The notes beneath the pieces were generated by a model, which saw only the letters and a program-made list of their open reading frames with translations, searched no databases and was not told the origin of the DNA. Below, piece by piece: positions 43,851-53,812 of a stretch of 64,000 bases of DNA. Origin of the DNA: Labrys sedimenti. GTDB taxonomy: Bacteria; Pseudomonadota; Alphaproteobacteria; Rhizobiales; Labraceae. The position numbers were made by a program, and so were the translations under genes. The DNA lies in NCBI RefSeq assembly GCF_034424805.1, contig NZ_JAXOUF010000004.1, positions 378,836 through 442,835 of the forward strand, written 5' to 3'. How positions within the stretch are numbered: position 1 is the first letter of the stretch; each line of letters starts with the position of its first letter.

Positions 43851-44774
43851 ATGTCGCTGCATTCGTCCACCTCCGAACTCGATCGGGAATTCGCGGTCCC
43901 CCTGCGGACGCGATTGATGCCCTATGCCCTGCTGGCGCCGGCTCTGCTGGTGGTGTTCGTCGTCGTCTTCGTCCCGATGATCGAGGCCGTCTATACGAGC
44001 CTGTTCGATCTGGTGCTGTGGAAGCCCAACGCCGCCAGATTCGTCGGCCTGGGCAACTACATCAAGCTGTTCGCCGATCCGGTGTTCTGGACCGCGCTCT
44101 GGCACACCGTGATCTGGATCGGCCTCACGGTACCGCTGCAGATGGGGCTCGGCCTGGTTGCCGCCCTGCTGCTCAACCGCGACTTTCCCTGGCGGGGCCT
44201 TGCCCGCGCCCTGATCATCATCCCCTGGGCCTTGCCAAGCGTGGTCATCGCTTTGATGTGGCGCTGGATCTACGATCCCAACACCGGCGTGCTCAACGAC
44301 ATGCTGCTCAGCGTGCATCTGATCCAGAGCGCGGTGCCCTGGCTCGCCGATCCCAATGTCGCGCTCTATGCCGTGATCGCCACGCTCACCTGGCAGGGCT
44401 TTCCCTTCTTCGCCGTGATGATCCTCGCCGGCCTGCAGGGCATTCCGCGCAGCCAGTACGAGGCCGCCTCCATCGACGGTGCCACGCCCTGGCGCCAGTT
44501 CGTCAACGTCACCCTGCCCGGCATTGCACCGGTCTTGGCCACGGCCGGGCTGCTTCGCGTGATCTGGGTCGCCAATTCCATGGACGTCATCTTCGTGATG
44601 ACAGGGGGCGGTCCCGGTTACGCGACGCATACGCTCCCCCTCTACGCCTTCATCAAGGCGCGCCAGAACCTCGATTTCGGCTACGGCACGGCAGTCGCGG
44701 TGACCTTCACCGTCCTGCTCGGAGCCTTCGTCGCCATCTACATCATCCGCACCATGAAGGAGGTCGAGCGATGA
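43851..44774 (+). CDS. ABC sugar transporter permease, MalF type
   Basis: A 307-residue inner-membrane permease with six hydrophobic helices and the coupling-loop motif EAASIDGATPWRQFVNVTLPGIAP that contacts the ATPase. The N-terminus is short and cytoplasmic (HSSTSELDREF). The first helix begins at about residue 24. I place the start at ATG 43851; the upstream extension of the frame covers intergenic sequence. It overlaps the next permease gene by four bases (ATGA). The partners are the binding protein just upstream and the ATPase at 39620-40690. Confidence 0.9.
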   Translation: MSLHSSTSELDREFAVPLRTRLMPYALLAPALLVVFVVVFVPMIEAVYTSLFDLVLWKPNAARFVGLGNYIKLFADPVFWTALWHTVIWIGLTVPLQMGLGLVAALLLNRDFPWRGLARALIIIPWALPSVVIALMWRWIYDPNTGVLNDMLLSVHLIQSAVPWLADPNVALYAVIATLTWQGFPFFAVMILAGLQGIPRSQYEAASIDGATPWRQFVNVTLPGIAPVLATAGLLRVIWVANSMDVIFVMTGGGPGYATHTLPLYAFIKARQNLDFGYGTAVAVTFTVLLGAFVAIYIIRTMKEVER

Positions 44775-45604
44775 ACAAGCCATCGACCCTCCGGCGCATC
44801 ATCACGACAGACCTGCCGGTGGCAGCGATCGTGCTCTTCGCGCTCGGGCCCTTCGCCTGGATGATCCTGACCTCGCTTACCCCGTCCGAGCGCATTGCGG
44901 CGAGTGGGGTTTCGCTCTCGCCCATTGGCTGGAGCCTCGACAACTACACCCGCCTGTTCGAGCAGACTTCCTTCCTCGGCAATATGGGCCACAGCCTGAT
45001 CATCGCCCTCGGCACGGTGGTCGTCGGCCTCGGCGTCTCGGTCACGGCCGCCTATGCCTTCTCGCGCTTCCGCTTCCTCGGCCGCCGGGCGATCATGCTG
45101 CAGTTCCTGCTGGTGAACATGTTCCCGGTGGTGCTGCTGATCCTGCCGCTTTTCGTGCTGATGCGCCGGCTCGGCCTGCTCGACACCCATCTCAGCCTGA
45201 TCCTGGCCAATGCGACCGTCGCCATTCCCTTCGCGGTGTGGATGCTGACGAGCTATGTGGCGGCCATTCCCAAAAGCCTCGACGAGGCAGCGATGATCGA
45301 CGGCTGCTCGCGCCTGGCGGCTCTGCGCCGGGTGGTACTGCCGCTAGCCATGCCCGGCATCATCTCCACCGGCATCTATATCTTCATCACCTCTTGGAAC
45401 GAGTATCTCTACGCGCTCACTCTGGGCGGCAAGAACGTGCGCACGGTGACCGTGGCGATCCAGACCCTGATCGGCGAATACCAGATCGAATGGGGGCTGC
45501 TCGCTGCCGGCGGCGTGGTCGGCGCCCTGCCTGCGACACTGCTCTTTCTCCTCGTGCAAAAACGCCTGGTCGGCGGCCTGACCCAAGGAGCGGTGAAGGG
45601 ATGA
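44771..45604 (+). CDS. ABC sugar transporter permease, MalG type
   Basis: A 277-residue permease with six hydrophobic helices. The EAA loop reads DEAAMIDGCSRLAALRRVVL, followed by PLAMPGI. It pairs with the preceding permease. The start overlaps the previous stop, indicating translational coupling. It ends 47 bases before the isomerase gene, so the catabolic genes are likely part of the same transcript. Confidence 0.9.
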   Translation: MNKPSTLRRIITTDLPVAAIVLFALGPFAWMILTSLTPSERIAASGVSLSPIGWSLDNYTRLFEQTSFLGNMGHSLIIALGTVVVGLGVSVTAAYAFSRFRFLGRRAIMLQFLLVNMFPVVLLILPLFVLMRRLGLLDTHLSLILANATVAIPFAVWMLTSYVAAIPKSLDEAAMIDGCSRLAALRRVVLPLAMPGIISTGIYIFITSWNEYLYALTLGGKNVRTVTVAIQTLIGEYQIEWGLLAAGGVVGALPATLLFLLVQKRLVGGLTQGAVKG

Positions 45605-45651
45605 CGAAGCCTGCACCGCTGCCTGCCCTCTGCAAACTGTGAAGCCAAGCA

Positions 45652-46533
45652 ATGAATCCTATCGGCCTGATATCGATGCAATATGCCCGGCCCTTTGCCG
45701 CCGAGCATTTTCCCCTCTTCGCCCGCATGAAGGAACTCGGCTACGATTTCGTCGAGCTCCTGGTGCCCGAGCCCGGAGAAATGGACCTGGCGGCGGCCCG
45801 CGCAGCCCTGGCCGACGCGGGCCTCGGGGTGGTGTTGGCGGCTCGCGTCAATCTGCAGCGCAACCTGTCCTCGGAGGATGCAGCCAGCCACCGGGCCGGC
45901 ATCGACTATCTGAAATATGCCGCCGACTGCGCGGCCGCGCTCGGCGCGACAGTGGTGGGTGGCCCCCTGACGGGCAATCCGCTCGTCTTTGCCGGCCGCG
46001 CACCCCAGCCGGTGTCGGAGACCGAGCGCCTCGCCCGCAAGCAGCGCTGTGTCGTCGGCCTGAGGGAAGCCGGCGACCATGCCGCCGGTCTTGGCATCAC
46101 CCTCGCCGTCGAACCCCTGAACCGCTTCGAAAGCGACGTGCTGTGCACCACGCAGCAGGCGATGGAACTGCTCCAGGCCGTCGATCACCTCGCCGTGCGG
46201 CTGATGCTCGACACCTTCCACATGCATATGGAGGAAGCCTCCATCTCCGAAGCCATCCGCCTTGCCGGATCGCTCCTCGTGCATTTCCAGGCCAATGAGA
46301 ACCATCGCGGCTTTCCGGGAACCGGTGCCACGGACTGGGTCGACGTCTGCCGCGCGCTGCATGACATCGACTATAGCGGGCCCATCTCGCTCGAGCCCTT
46401 CCGGCGCAACGACGATCGCTTCGGCGTGCCCTTCGCGCAATGGCGCCCGCCCCATGAGGACGAGAGCGAGCGCCTCGCCGCCTCCGCCTCCTTCATCCGC
46501 TCCCACATCTCGCTGACGGAATTTCGCAGATGA
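45652..46533 (+). CDS. Sugar phosphate isomerase/epimerase (AP endonuclease 2 fold)
   Basis: A 293-residue TIM-barrel protein of the IolE/xylose-isomerase-like family. Metal-binding acids and His are seen in AVEPLNRFESD, LMLDTFHMHMEE, FQANENHRGFPGTG and ISLEPFR. These enzymes epimerise or dehydrate keto-sugars. Its end overlaps the dehydrogenase gene by four bases. Isomerase plus Gfo/Idh/MocA dehydrogenase is a common pair for inositol, 3-keto-sugars and similar compounds. The compound brought in by this importer is probably of that class. Confidence 0.87.
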   Translation: MNPIGLISMQYARPFAAEHFPLFARMKELGYDFVELLVPEPGEMDLAAARAALADAGLGVVLAARVNLQRNLSSEDAASHRAGIDYLKYAADCAAALGATVVGGPLTGNPLVFAGRAPQPVSETERLARKQRCVVGLREAGDHAAGLGITLAVEPLNRFESDVLCTTQQAMELLQAVDHLAVRLMLDTFHMHMEEASISEAIRLAGSLLVHFQANENHRGFPGTGATDWVDVCRALHDIDYSGPISLEPFRRNDDRFGVPFAQWRPPHEDESERLAASASFIRSHISLTEFRR

Positions 46534-47525
46534 CCTTGAATATCGGCTGGATCGGCTGTGGCGTGCACGCCACCCAGATGCTGTTGCCGCAACTCCTGCG
46601 CCATGACGTGAAGATCGCAGCCCTTTGCGACATCGACGGCAAGCGCCTTGCCGATGCCGGCCGCCAGTTCGGCGTCTCGACACTGCTCACCGATGCAATG
46701 GAGCTGATCCGCACGCCCGGGATCGATGCGGTCGGCATGGCCGTCGGCCCCGACCAGCACCTCGCCTTCGGCAAGGCCGCGCTGGAGCACGGCCTGCCCG
46801 TTTTCATGGAAAAGCCCCCCTCTGGTTCGGCCGAGGGGGCTCGCCTGTTGCGTCAAGCATCCGAGAAGGCCGGCAAGCCACTGCTCCTCGGCTTCATGAA
46901 GCGCTATTCGGTGGGTAACAAGATCGCGCATAACATCTTGAAGTCCGGCCGGTTCGGCCCCGTGCTCGGTCTCACCGGCTACTACATGACGGCACCCGGC
47001 TATTTTGTCGGCAACGTCGATTATACCGGCTTCTTCCTGCATCATTGCGTGCATTACATGGATCTCGTCTCCCACCTGGTCTCACCCGTCACCGCCCTGA
47101 CGGCGCGCAAGGTGGAGAAGACGCCAGGCCGCGTACTCTTCCATATCGCCCTGGACTTCGATTGCGGCGCCATCGGCACCATAGCGATGGGCACGATTCA
47201 ATCCCGGGGTACGCCCGTCGAGCGCATCGAACTGATGGGAGATCACCAACGCCTGGAGATCGAAGACGTGGTGGAGGTGCGTTGGCATCGCGATCCCCCC
47301 TTCAAGACGGCCGATGCCGCGGCAACCCTGGCGGACAGCCAGGACAGCCTCACCTGGAAACCCAATTTCACGGCCGCCGCCAACGAGGATTTCAAGGGCT
47401 ACCATGCCCTCCTCGCCGATGTCGTACCAGCACTCAAGGGGGAAGACACCCCGGCCCCGAGCATTCGGGACGGGGTGATTGCCATGGAAAGGCTGGAAAC
47501 CCTCAGGAAGGCCCTCGCCCTATGA
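46530..47525 (+). CDS. Gfo/Idh/MocA family oxidoreductase
   Basis: A 331-residue NAD(P)-dependent dehydrogenase. The Rossmann start is NIGWIGCGVHATQ, the catalytic Lys is in MEKPPSG, and the second domain contains FLHHCVHYMDLVSHL with the active-site His. It oxidises a sugar, inositol or keto-sugar hydroxyl. It is coupled to the isomerase (ATGA overlap) and is the last gene of the importer operon. Length is typical. Downstream is a 358-base gap before the converging sigma-54 activator gene. Confidence 0.9.
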   Translation: MTLNIGWIGCGVHATQMLLPQLLRHDVKIAALCDIDGKRLADAGRQFGVSTLLTDAMELIRTPGIDAVGMAVGPDQHLAFGKAALEHGLPVFMEKPPSGSAEGARLLRQASEKAGKPLLLGFMKRYSVGNKIAHNILKSGRFGPVLGLTGYYMTAPGYFVGNVDYTGFFLHHCVHYMDLVSHLVSPVTALTARKVEKTPGRVLFHIALDFDCGAIGTIAMGTIQSRGTPVERIELMGDHQRLEIEDVVEVRWHRDPPFKTADAAATLADSQDSLTWKPNFTAAANEDFKGYHALLADVVPALKGEDTPAPSIRDGVIAMERLETLRKALAL

Positions 47526-47883
47526 CCTCCAGAATGGATCTGGCATGCAACCGCCGGCAGTTGGTCCTTTCGCGGCTCTGATCCAACCAGGGATCGACGA
47601 CGACCCAGGCACCTGTTTTCGGCGATCCAGAACACCGCATCCAATTCCATGATCAGGTCCGATGCGCTGCAGGCCGCCACAATGGCTGACCCGAGGTGTC
47701 ATGATCCAGCCCGAAGTAACGAAATTATAATCGGGGCGGCAATTTACGCCCCCCAGCCGTTGGATATCGCAGTGCCCCTTGGAATCGAACCAAGCCAGGC
47801 CACTGATTGTAAGCCGCTGGGCCATCTCCTCGATAGGGCGATGCGCACGGAGCGCTTCGAATGCGGGTCACTCCGCACCCGGC
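47526..47883. other. Intergenic region with a tRNA-like 3' remnant
   Basis: No protein gene is supported. On the minus strand around 47770-47815 lies a T-arm-like hairpin: CTTGG, loop TTCGATT, CCAAG, followed by GGGGCAC as an acceptor-like 3' arm. An anticodon-stem-like AATCAGTGG comes before it. A matching 5' half does not fold, so this is at most a remnant. Confidence 0.35.
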
Positions 47884-49734
<1,851 letters not shown>

Positions 49735-49886
49735 GACCTACTCCTCGATTTGGCCTTCCGGCCGGCGACGCAATGCCGAGGGCGCTGTACGCGAACTGGA
49801 CACCCGGCCCCCGCAAATGTTCAACCCAACGACAGAACCGGCTTCAAAGATTCAATCAACACACTGAGATAGCTTGCATATTTTTC

Positions 49887-49903
49887 CTGGCATGCGGATT
49901 GCC
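49887..49903 (+). promoter_or_regulatory. Sigma-54 (-24/-12) promoter of adh
   Basis: CTGGCATGCGGATTGCC: GG at 49889-49890 and GC at 49901-49902 with exactly ten bases between, as sigma-54 requires. It is 50 bases upstream of the adh start and next to the divergent activator gene. Confidence 0.7.
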
Positions 49904-49952
49904 ATGTCTCTTGCGAAGCACGGACAAGACCGGGCTCGCGGAGGAAATGACA

Positions 49953-51005
49953 ATGAAGGCGCAAGTACTCACCCGCTATGACGACGACCTGAAAGCCGGC
50001 CAGTGGGTCGATCTCCAGGAAGTTCCCGATCCCAGGATCGAGAAATCCAACGACGTCATCGTGCGGATCGGCGGAGCGGGTGTATGCCGCACCGATCTCC
50101 ACATCATCGAGGGTGTCTGGCGCCCGCACATGGACCCCAATGGCGACCAGCTGCTGCCGCTGATCATGGGACACGAAAATGCCGGCTGGGTCGAAGCAAT
50201 CGGCAAGGAGGTCGAGGGCATCAAGGTCGGGGATCCCGTCATCGTGCATCCCAAGATCTCCGGCGGGACCTGCCTGGCCTGCCGCCGCGGCATGGACATG
50301 CACGGCCCGGGCCGTTTTCCGGGACTCGACTGCAATGGCGGCTATGCGGAATTCCTCTGCACCTCCGAGCGCAACATCGTCCCGCTTCCCAAGACGCTCG
50401 CGCCCAAGGAAGTCGCGCCCTATGCCGATGCGGGCCTGACCGCCTATCGCGCCGCCAAGAAGGCGACCCGCCATCTGCTGCCGGGCGAGAGCTGCGTGGT
50501 GATCGGCGCCGGCGGCCTCGGCCATATCGGTATCCAATGCCTCAAGGCCATGTGCGCCGCCGACGTCATCGTGGTCGACAAGTCCGACGCCTCCCTGGCC
50601 CTTGCGGGCAAGATCGGAGCGGACAAGCTGGTGAAGGCCGACGGCAACGAGGTGGAGGCCGTGCTGGCGCTCACCGGCGGGGCCGGCGCCGAAGCCGTGA
50701 TCGACTTCGTCGGCGAGAAGGGCACCACGGCCAAGGGCCTTGCCATGACCCGATCGGCCGGCAGCTATTACGTCGTCGGCTATGGTGAGGATATCCGGGT
50801 CCCCACGGTCGACATGGTCATCACGGAAAAGAACATCATCGGCAATCTGGTCGGAACCTGGGCCGAGCTCGTCGAACTCATGGCCCTGGCCGATCGCGGC
50901 CTGGTCGAGTTGACCACGGTGGAATACCGGTTGGCCGATGCCAACAAGGCTCTCCAGGATCTCAACGCCGGCAGGATCCATGGTCGCGCTGTCCTCATTC
51001 CGTAA
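49953..51005 (+). CDS. adh: Zinc-dependent alcohol dehydrogenase (primary-alcohol type)
   Basis: A 350-residue medium-chain dehydrogenase. The catalytic zinc site is GVCRTDLH and GHENAGWV. A Cys-containing structural-zinc loop is in GGTCLACRRGMDMHG to LDCNGGYAEF. The NAD site is VIGAGGLGHIGIQ. It probably oxidises 1-propanol formed by the propane monooxygenase to propanal; broader alcohol use is possible. GAGGAA eight bases upstream favours ATG 49953 over the ATG six bases earlier. It is driven by the sigma-54 promoter next to the activator. GC-rich inverted sequence follows its stop (about 51012-51049). Confidence 0.9.
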   Translation: MKAQVLTRYDDDLKAGQWVDLQEVPDPRIEKSNDVIVRIGGAGVCRTDLHIIEGVWRPHMDPNGDQLLPLIMGHENAGWVEAIGKEVEGIKVGDPVIVHPKISGGTCLACRRGMDMHGPGRFPGLDCNGGYAEFLCTSERNIVPLPKTLAPKEVAPYADAGLTAYRAAKKATRHLLPGESCVVIGAGGLGHIGIQCLKAMCAADVIVVDKSDASLALAGKIGADKLVKADGNEVEAVLALTGGAGAEAVIDFVGEKGTTAKGLAMTRSAGSYYVVGYGEDIRVPTVDMVITEKNIIGNLVGTWAELVELMALADRGLVELTTVEYRLADANKALQDLNAGRIHGRAVLIP

Positions 51006-51111
51006 AGAGAAAAGCCCAGGCCTCCCCCCGATCGGCGGGGGCCGGGCACTCCCATTGCCGCACCCGGGCGACCGGGACGGCAGGGGCGCGGCAAGGCTGA
51101 AAGGGCGAGCC

Positions 51112-51384
51112 ATGTGCAAGGTCCTCACAAGTCAGAGCCCGCTCCACTTTCGCAAGGCGAGCCGATCGATGCGTATCGCCGGGCACTCGACGACGGTGAG
51201 GTTGGAGGAGGCGTTCTGGCAGGTCCTCGACGAAATGGCGCTGCGGGAAGGGCTCTCGACCTCCCGCCTGATTTCGGTGCTCTATGAGGAAGCACTCGAA
51301 CGCCATGGCGCCGCGCCAAACTTCGCTTCGCTCCTGCGCACCGTGTGCCTGCTCTATCGCGGGATGATTCCGCCCGAGAGCTGA
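51112..51384 (+). CDS. Ribbon-helix-helix (RHH_4-type) protein
   Basis: A 90-residue protein. The central part, RSMRIAGHSTTVRLEEAFWQ followed by VLDEMALREGLSTSRLISVL, is the RHH_4 pattern known from alphaproteobacteria. There a short strand and two helices bind DNA as a dimer. The N-terminal extension (CKVLTSQSPLHFRK) resembles that of other members. GGGCGAG precedes ATG 51112. It follows adh on the same strand after 106 bases and may be cotranscribed. Its target is unknown. Confidence 0.75.
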   Translation: MCKVLTSQSPLHFRKASRSMRIAGHSTTVRLEEAFWQVLDEMALREGLSTSRLISVLYEEALERHGAAPNFASLLRTVCLLYRGMIPPES

Positions 51385-51394
51385 TACGCCGAGA

Positions 51395-51416
51395 GAGGCC
51401 GGATCGCTCCGGCCTC
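51395..51416. terminator. Hairpin terminator between convergent small genes
   Basis: GAGGCCGGA-TCGC-TCCGGCCTC, a perfect nine-base stem with a four-base loop, between the RHH gene and the minus-strand 58-aa gene. No long T-run is present on either side. Confidence 0.6.
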
Positions 51417-51429
51417 CTCACCCACCGTC

Positions 51430-51606
51430 TCAACTCGCCTTTGCGATCTTGACGATCCGGTCCTCGGCGATCCAGCGCGCCGTCAGGATCAGGGCCCCCA
51501 TGGCAAAATCCTTGTCATGGGTGTCGATCATCTCACGGGCGAGATTTTCCAGTTTCTGGAAGAACAGGTCCTTGCTCTCTTCCTCGCGGGTCTGCTCTGT
51601 CGGCAT
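51430..51606 (-). CDS. 58-residue acidic helical protein (unknown)
   Basis: A small protein, mostly helical: acidic N-terminus (EQTREEESKDLFFQKLENLA), then MIDTHDKDFAMGALILTARW. The ribosome-binding site CAGGAGGACGAC just before ATG 51606 is among the best in the window, which supports a real gene despite its size. It is the last gene of a minus-strand operon with a beta-propeller, a coiled-coil and a 158-aa protein, 32 bases after the propeller gene. I do not recognise it. Confidence 0.65.
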   Translation of the reverse strand: MPTEQTREEESKDLFFQKLENLAREMIDTHDKDFAMGALILTARWIAEDRIVKIAKAS

Positions 51607-51638
51607 GTCGTCCTCCTGTGATGGGCGCTTTGCTGCGT

Positions 51639-52748
51639 CTATTTGAAGAGTTGAGGCGGGAAGGTAACCAATGCGGCCTGGCCCTCGGCATCGCCCACGG
51701 CGAGATGGCGCCCGTCCGCCGACCAGGCCAGCGCAGTGACGGCGCCGCCGAACGGCCGCACGAACAGTTCGTCGCGCCCGCCGAGCCGCGCCACCACGAT
51801 GCGGCCATCGGCATAGCCGGCCGCGACCAGATCGCGCCTGGGATGGGCGGCAACCGCCTCCACCAGGATCAGGCCGGTATGCCCGGTGAGCAAGGCCTGG
51901 CTGGCGGCTTCGGGCATGCCCCAGGCCGCGATGCGATAGGCACCCGATGCCACCAACTGCCCTCCCACGCCCCAGGCCAGCCCCCGCACCGGTGCGGGAA
52001 AGTCGAGGATGGTGTCGGTCCGTCCAAGCGGGACGTCGACGATGCTGAGGCCACCAATTTCTAGACCACAGGCGATGCGATCGCCTTGCTCGTTCCAATG
52101 GAGGCCCGTTGGCCGCGAGGGCAGCGTGACCACGCCTTCGACCGGCATTTCTTCGTCCAACCCCAGGATGACGAGGCTTTCTCCACTCAATCCCGCCAGA
52201 TACCGGCCATCGGGGGAGAATTTGAGGGCTTTCGTGTCGGGAAGTGTCGCCCTCGACCGACCAACGATTTTTGCCTCCTGGTCGAGGACGCAGAGTTCCT
52301 CGCCGTCCGACAGAGCGGTCATTCCCGATTGCACCGCATGGTCGAGCGCCCGGATGGAGAGGCCAAGACGAAAGAAATCCTCGCTCAAGTCTCCCTGCGC
52401 CGAAACCCTCCTGACCGCACCATGGCCGGTCCCGACGAGGAAGCCGCCTGCATGGAAGGGAACGACAAGAGGAGCTTGGCCCTCCTCAACTGCGACCGCG
52501 GTCAGGGGCACTGGCGGACTGGTACGCGGCAATATTCTCATCTGGCCGAGATCGCCACTGACCCGGATACGGCTTTCCGGTCCCTCCGTTTCCGCCACGG
52601 CAGCAAGGGCCAGCGTCCCATCGAGGGTCGTGAAGGCGACAGAACTGCCCTGCCGATCGAAGTTTACGCTCGCGACGGGTGCGGGTCGCTGCCAGCAGCG
52701 TCCCAGCAGGTCGAACAGCGTCGGGTTCTGTCTGCTTTGCTGATTCAT
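51639..52748 (-). CDS. WD40-like beta-propeller protein (unknown)
   Basis: A 369-residue protein with repeated WD40-like strands: ALKFSPDGRYLAGLSGESLVI, GLHWNEQGDRIACGL, GLAWGVGGQLVASGAYRIAAWG, HPRRDLVAAGYADGRIVVARLGG and ALAWSADGRHLAVGDAEGQ. About seven blades would be expected. It has no signal peptide, so it is cytoplasmic and most likely a protein-binding platform. GGGAGGAC stands before ATG 52748. The start overlaps the coiled-coil gene stop (ATGA). Bacterial WD40 proteins are often assembly factors, but no such role is shown here. Confidence 0.75.
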   Translation of the reverse strand: MNQQSRQNPTLFDLLGRCWQRPAPVASVNFDRQGSSVAFTTLDGTLALAAVAETEGPESRIRVSGDLGQMRILPRTSPPVPLTAVAVEEGQAPLVVPFHAGGFLVGTGHGAVRRVSAQGDLSEDFFRLGLSIRALDHAVQSGMTALSDGEELCVLDQEAKIVGRSRATLPDTKALKFSPDGRYLAGLSGESLVILGLDEEMPVEGVVTLPSRPTGLHWNEQGDRIACGLEIGGLSIVDVPLGRTDTILDFPAPVRGLAWGVGGQLVASGAYRIAAWGMPEAASQALLTGHTGLILVEAVAAHPRRDLVAAGYADGRIVVARLGGRDELFVRPFGGAVTALAWSADGRHLAVGDAEGQAALVTFPPQLFK

Positions 52749-53086
52749 GATGTCCTCCCTTCCCGCTCCATGGCCTGCTGGAGCAGACGATCGAGCGCCT
52801 CGATTTCCTGCTCGGCTGTTTCGATGCGCTCGGCACATTGGCTTTGCCGCTCGATCTCAGCTTCGGCGCTTTTGTGTGCCGTTCGCAGTTCGTCCTGCAA
52901 TTCCCGCGCCAACTCCCCGTCAGCCGGTGTTTGCTTCAAAGCCAGCTCGAGGCGCAGGACCTCCATGTCGAGGCCGGCGAGGAGCTGGGTGAGCTTGAGG
53001 GCCTGTGCATTGAGCGCGGACAGACCGGCAACCAAGCCGAGCCGGCGTGTCAGCAGATCCTGACGCTCGGGATTCGCATGGGTCAT
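52745..53086 (-). CDS. 113-residue coiled-coil protein (unknown)
   Basis: A 113-residue, all-helical protein with long heptad-rich stretches (about 20-60 and 62-108; QDELRTAHKSAEAEIERQSQ, then ERIETAEQEIEALDRLLQQ). Start ATG 53086 overlaps the previous gene stop by four bases and its own stop overlaps the propeller gene start, so three genes are translationally coupled. It has no membrane segment or enzyme motif. It probably bridges the other operon products. Confidence 0.7.
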   Translation of the reverse strand: MTHANPERQDLLTRRLGLVAGLSALNAQALKLTQLLAGLDMEVLRLELALKQTPADGELARELQDELRTAHKSAEAEIERQSQCAERIETAEQEIEALDRLLQQAMEREGRTS

Positions 53087-53559
53087 GGCCGCCTCTTCTC
53101 CTCGACGACCTCCGGCCTTTCCCAGCCGGATAGGAGGTTCGGCAGCTCCGGCAGCTGGGCTTTGAACTGGCGTTGCGCCGCCTCCACATGGCTCCTGAGC
53201 TGGTCCCAGATGTCGACGCGCAACAGGCAAGTGGTATCGCCGGTCAGGCGTTCAATGTCCTCCACCCGAAACTGCCGGGACAGGGAAACACCCGAGAAGA
53301 CGAAGTCGCGCAGCGTGATGGCATGCCGTTCCACAAAGGCATGAAGCAGGGGATGGGTTTCCTCCGTAATCCCCGCCTTTGTCAGCTCGGCGATCATGAA
53401 CGCCTGAAAATGGCGCTGCAGGCGCAACTGGCTTTCGCCCAGAAAGCGCATGGAGAAGATCAGGTCGCGCGGCATCAGCCGCAGCAGGTCGGTGATGACC
53501 TCGCTCTCGCCCGGCCCCTCGAAAGCCGATGGTGATCGAGGATCGTCGGAAGAAGACAT
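53083..53559 (-). CDS. 158-residue helical protein, first gene of the unknown operon
   Basis: A protein with no recognised family. It is helical, with SEVITDLLRLMPRDLIFSMR, RLQRHFQAFMIAELTKAGI, HAFVERHAITLRDFVF and a C-terminal DIWDQLRSHVEAAQRQFKAQ. The frame is open to 53670 through AT-rich, non-coding-looking sequence. CGGGG eight bases before ATG 53559 makes this start the best choice, with ATG 53589 as an alternative. It is transcribed away from prmA. The AT-rich interval between them may control both directions. Confidence 0.65.
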   Translation of the reverse strand: MSSSDDPRSPSAFEGPGESEVITDLLRLMPRDLIFSMRFLGESQLRLQRHFQAFMIAELTKAGITEETHPLLHAFVERHAITLRDFVFSGVSLSRQFRVEDIERLTGDTTCLLRVDIWDQLRSHVEAAQRQFKAQLPELPNLLSGWERPEVVEEKRRP

Positions 53560-53685
53560 CGGCATGACCCCGAATGATTGGGTTGTCATAGTGCCGACAG
53601 GATAACCCATGAAAGTAAGTTGTCTATAAGTTCTAATATCAATGATATCAATAAATGTGTTAAATATCAAAATAGATAAATAGCA

Positions 53686-53710
53686 TTACATTTGTAAATT
53701 ACAGCTGTAA
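53686..53710. promoter_or_regulatory. Tandem upstream activator palindromes
   Basis: TTACA-TT-TGTAA (53686-53697) and TTACA-GC-TGTAA (53699-53710) are two perfect five-base-arm palindromes one base apart. A third half-site TTACA lies at 53718-53722. They sit about 100 bases upstream of the -24 element, a usual distance for a sigma-54 enhancer site. Confidence 0.6.
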
Positions 53711-53795
53711 AATAATGTTACACCAATGACGTCCGCGCGAATATCAACGCCATTCAGGACGCCTGAAGCTGCACAATTTAGAGCTTGTCGCGAGT

Positions 53796-53812
53796 TGGCA
53801 CGGTCCTTGCTG
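53796..53812 (+). promoter_or_regulatory. Sigma-54 (-24/-12) promoter of the prm operon
   Basis: TTGGCACGGTCCTTGCT matches the consensus TGGCACG-N4-TTGCW at every fixed base. GG at 53797-53798 and GC at 53809-53810 are ten bases apart. It implies a leader of about 265 bases before prmA. Confidence 0.85.

Noticed and set aside
47520..47825. Open frame of 101 codons on the minus strand
   Set aside because: No ribosome-binding site, no recognisable family, and it runs through the tRNA-like remnant.
47760..47836. A complete tRNA gene
   Set aside because: Only the T-arm and a 3' arm fit. The 5' acceptor and anticodon stems do not pair, so no functional tRNA is supported.
51012..51049. Rho-independent terminator after adh
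   Set aside because: GC-rich inverted sequence exists, but pairing is imperfect and no T-run follows; not listed as a feature.
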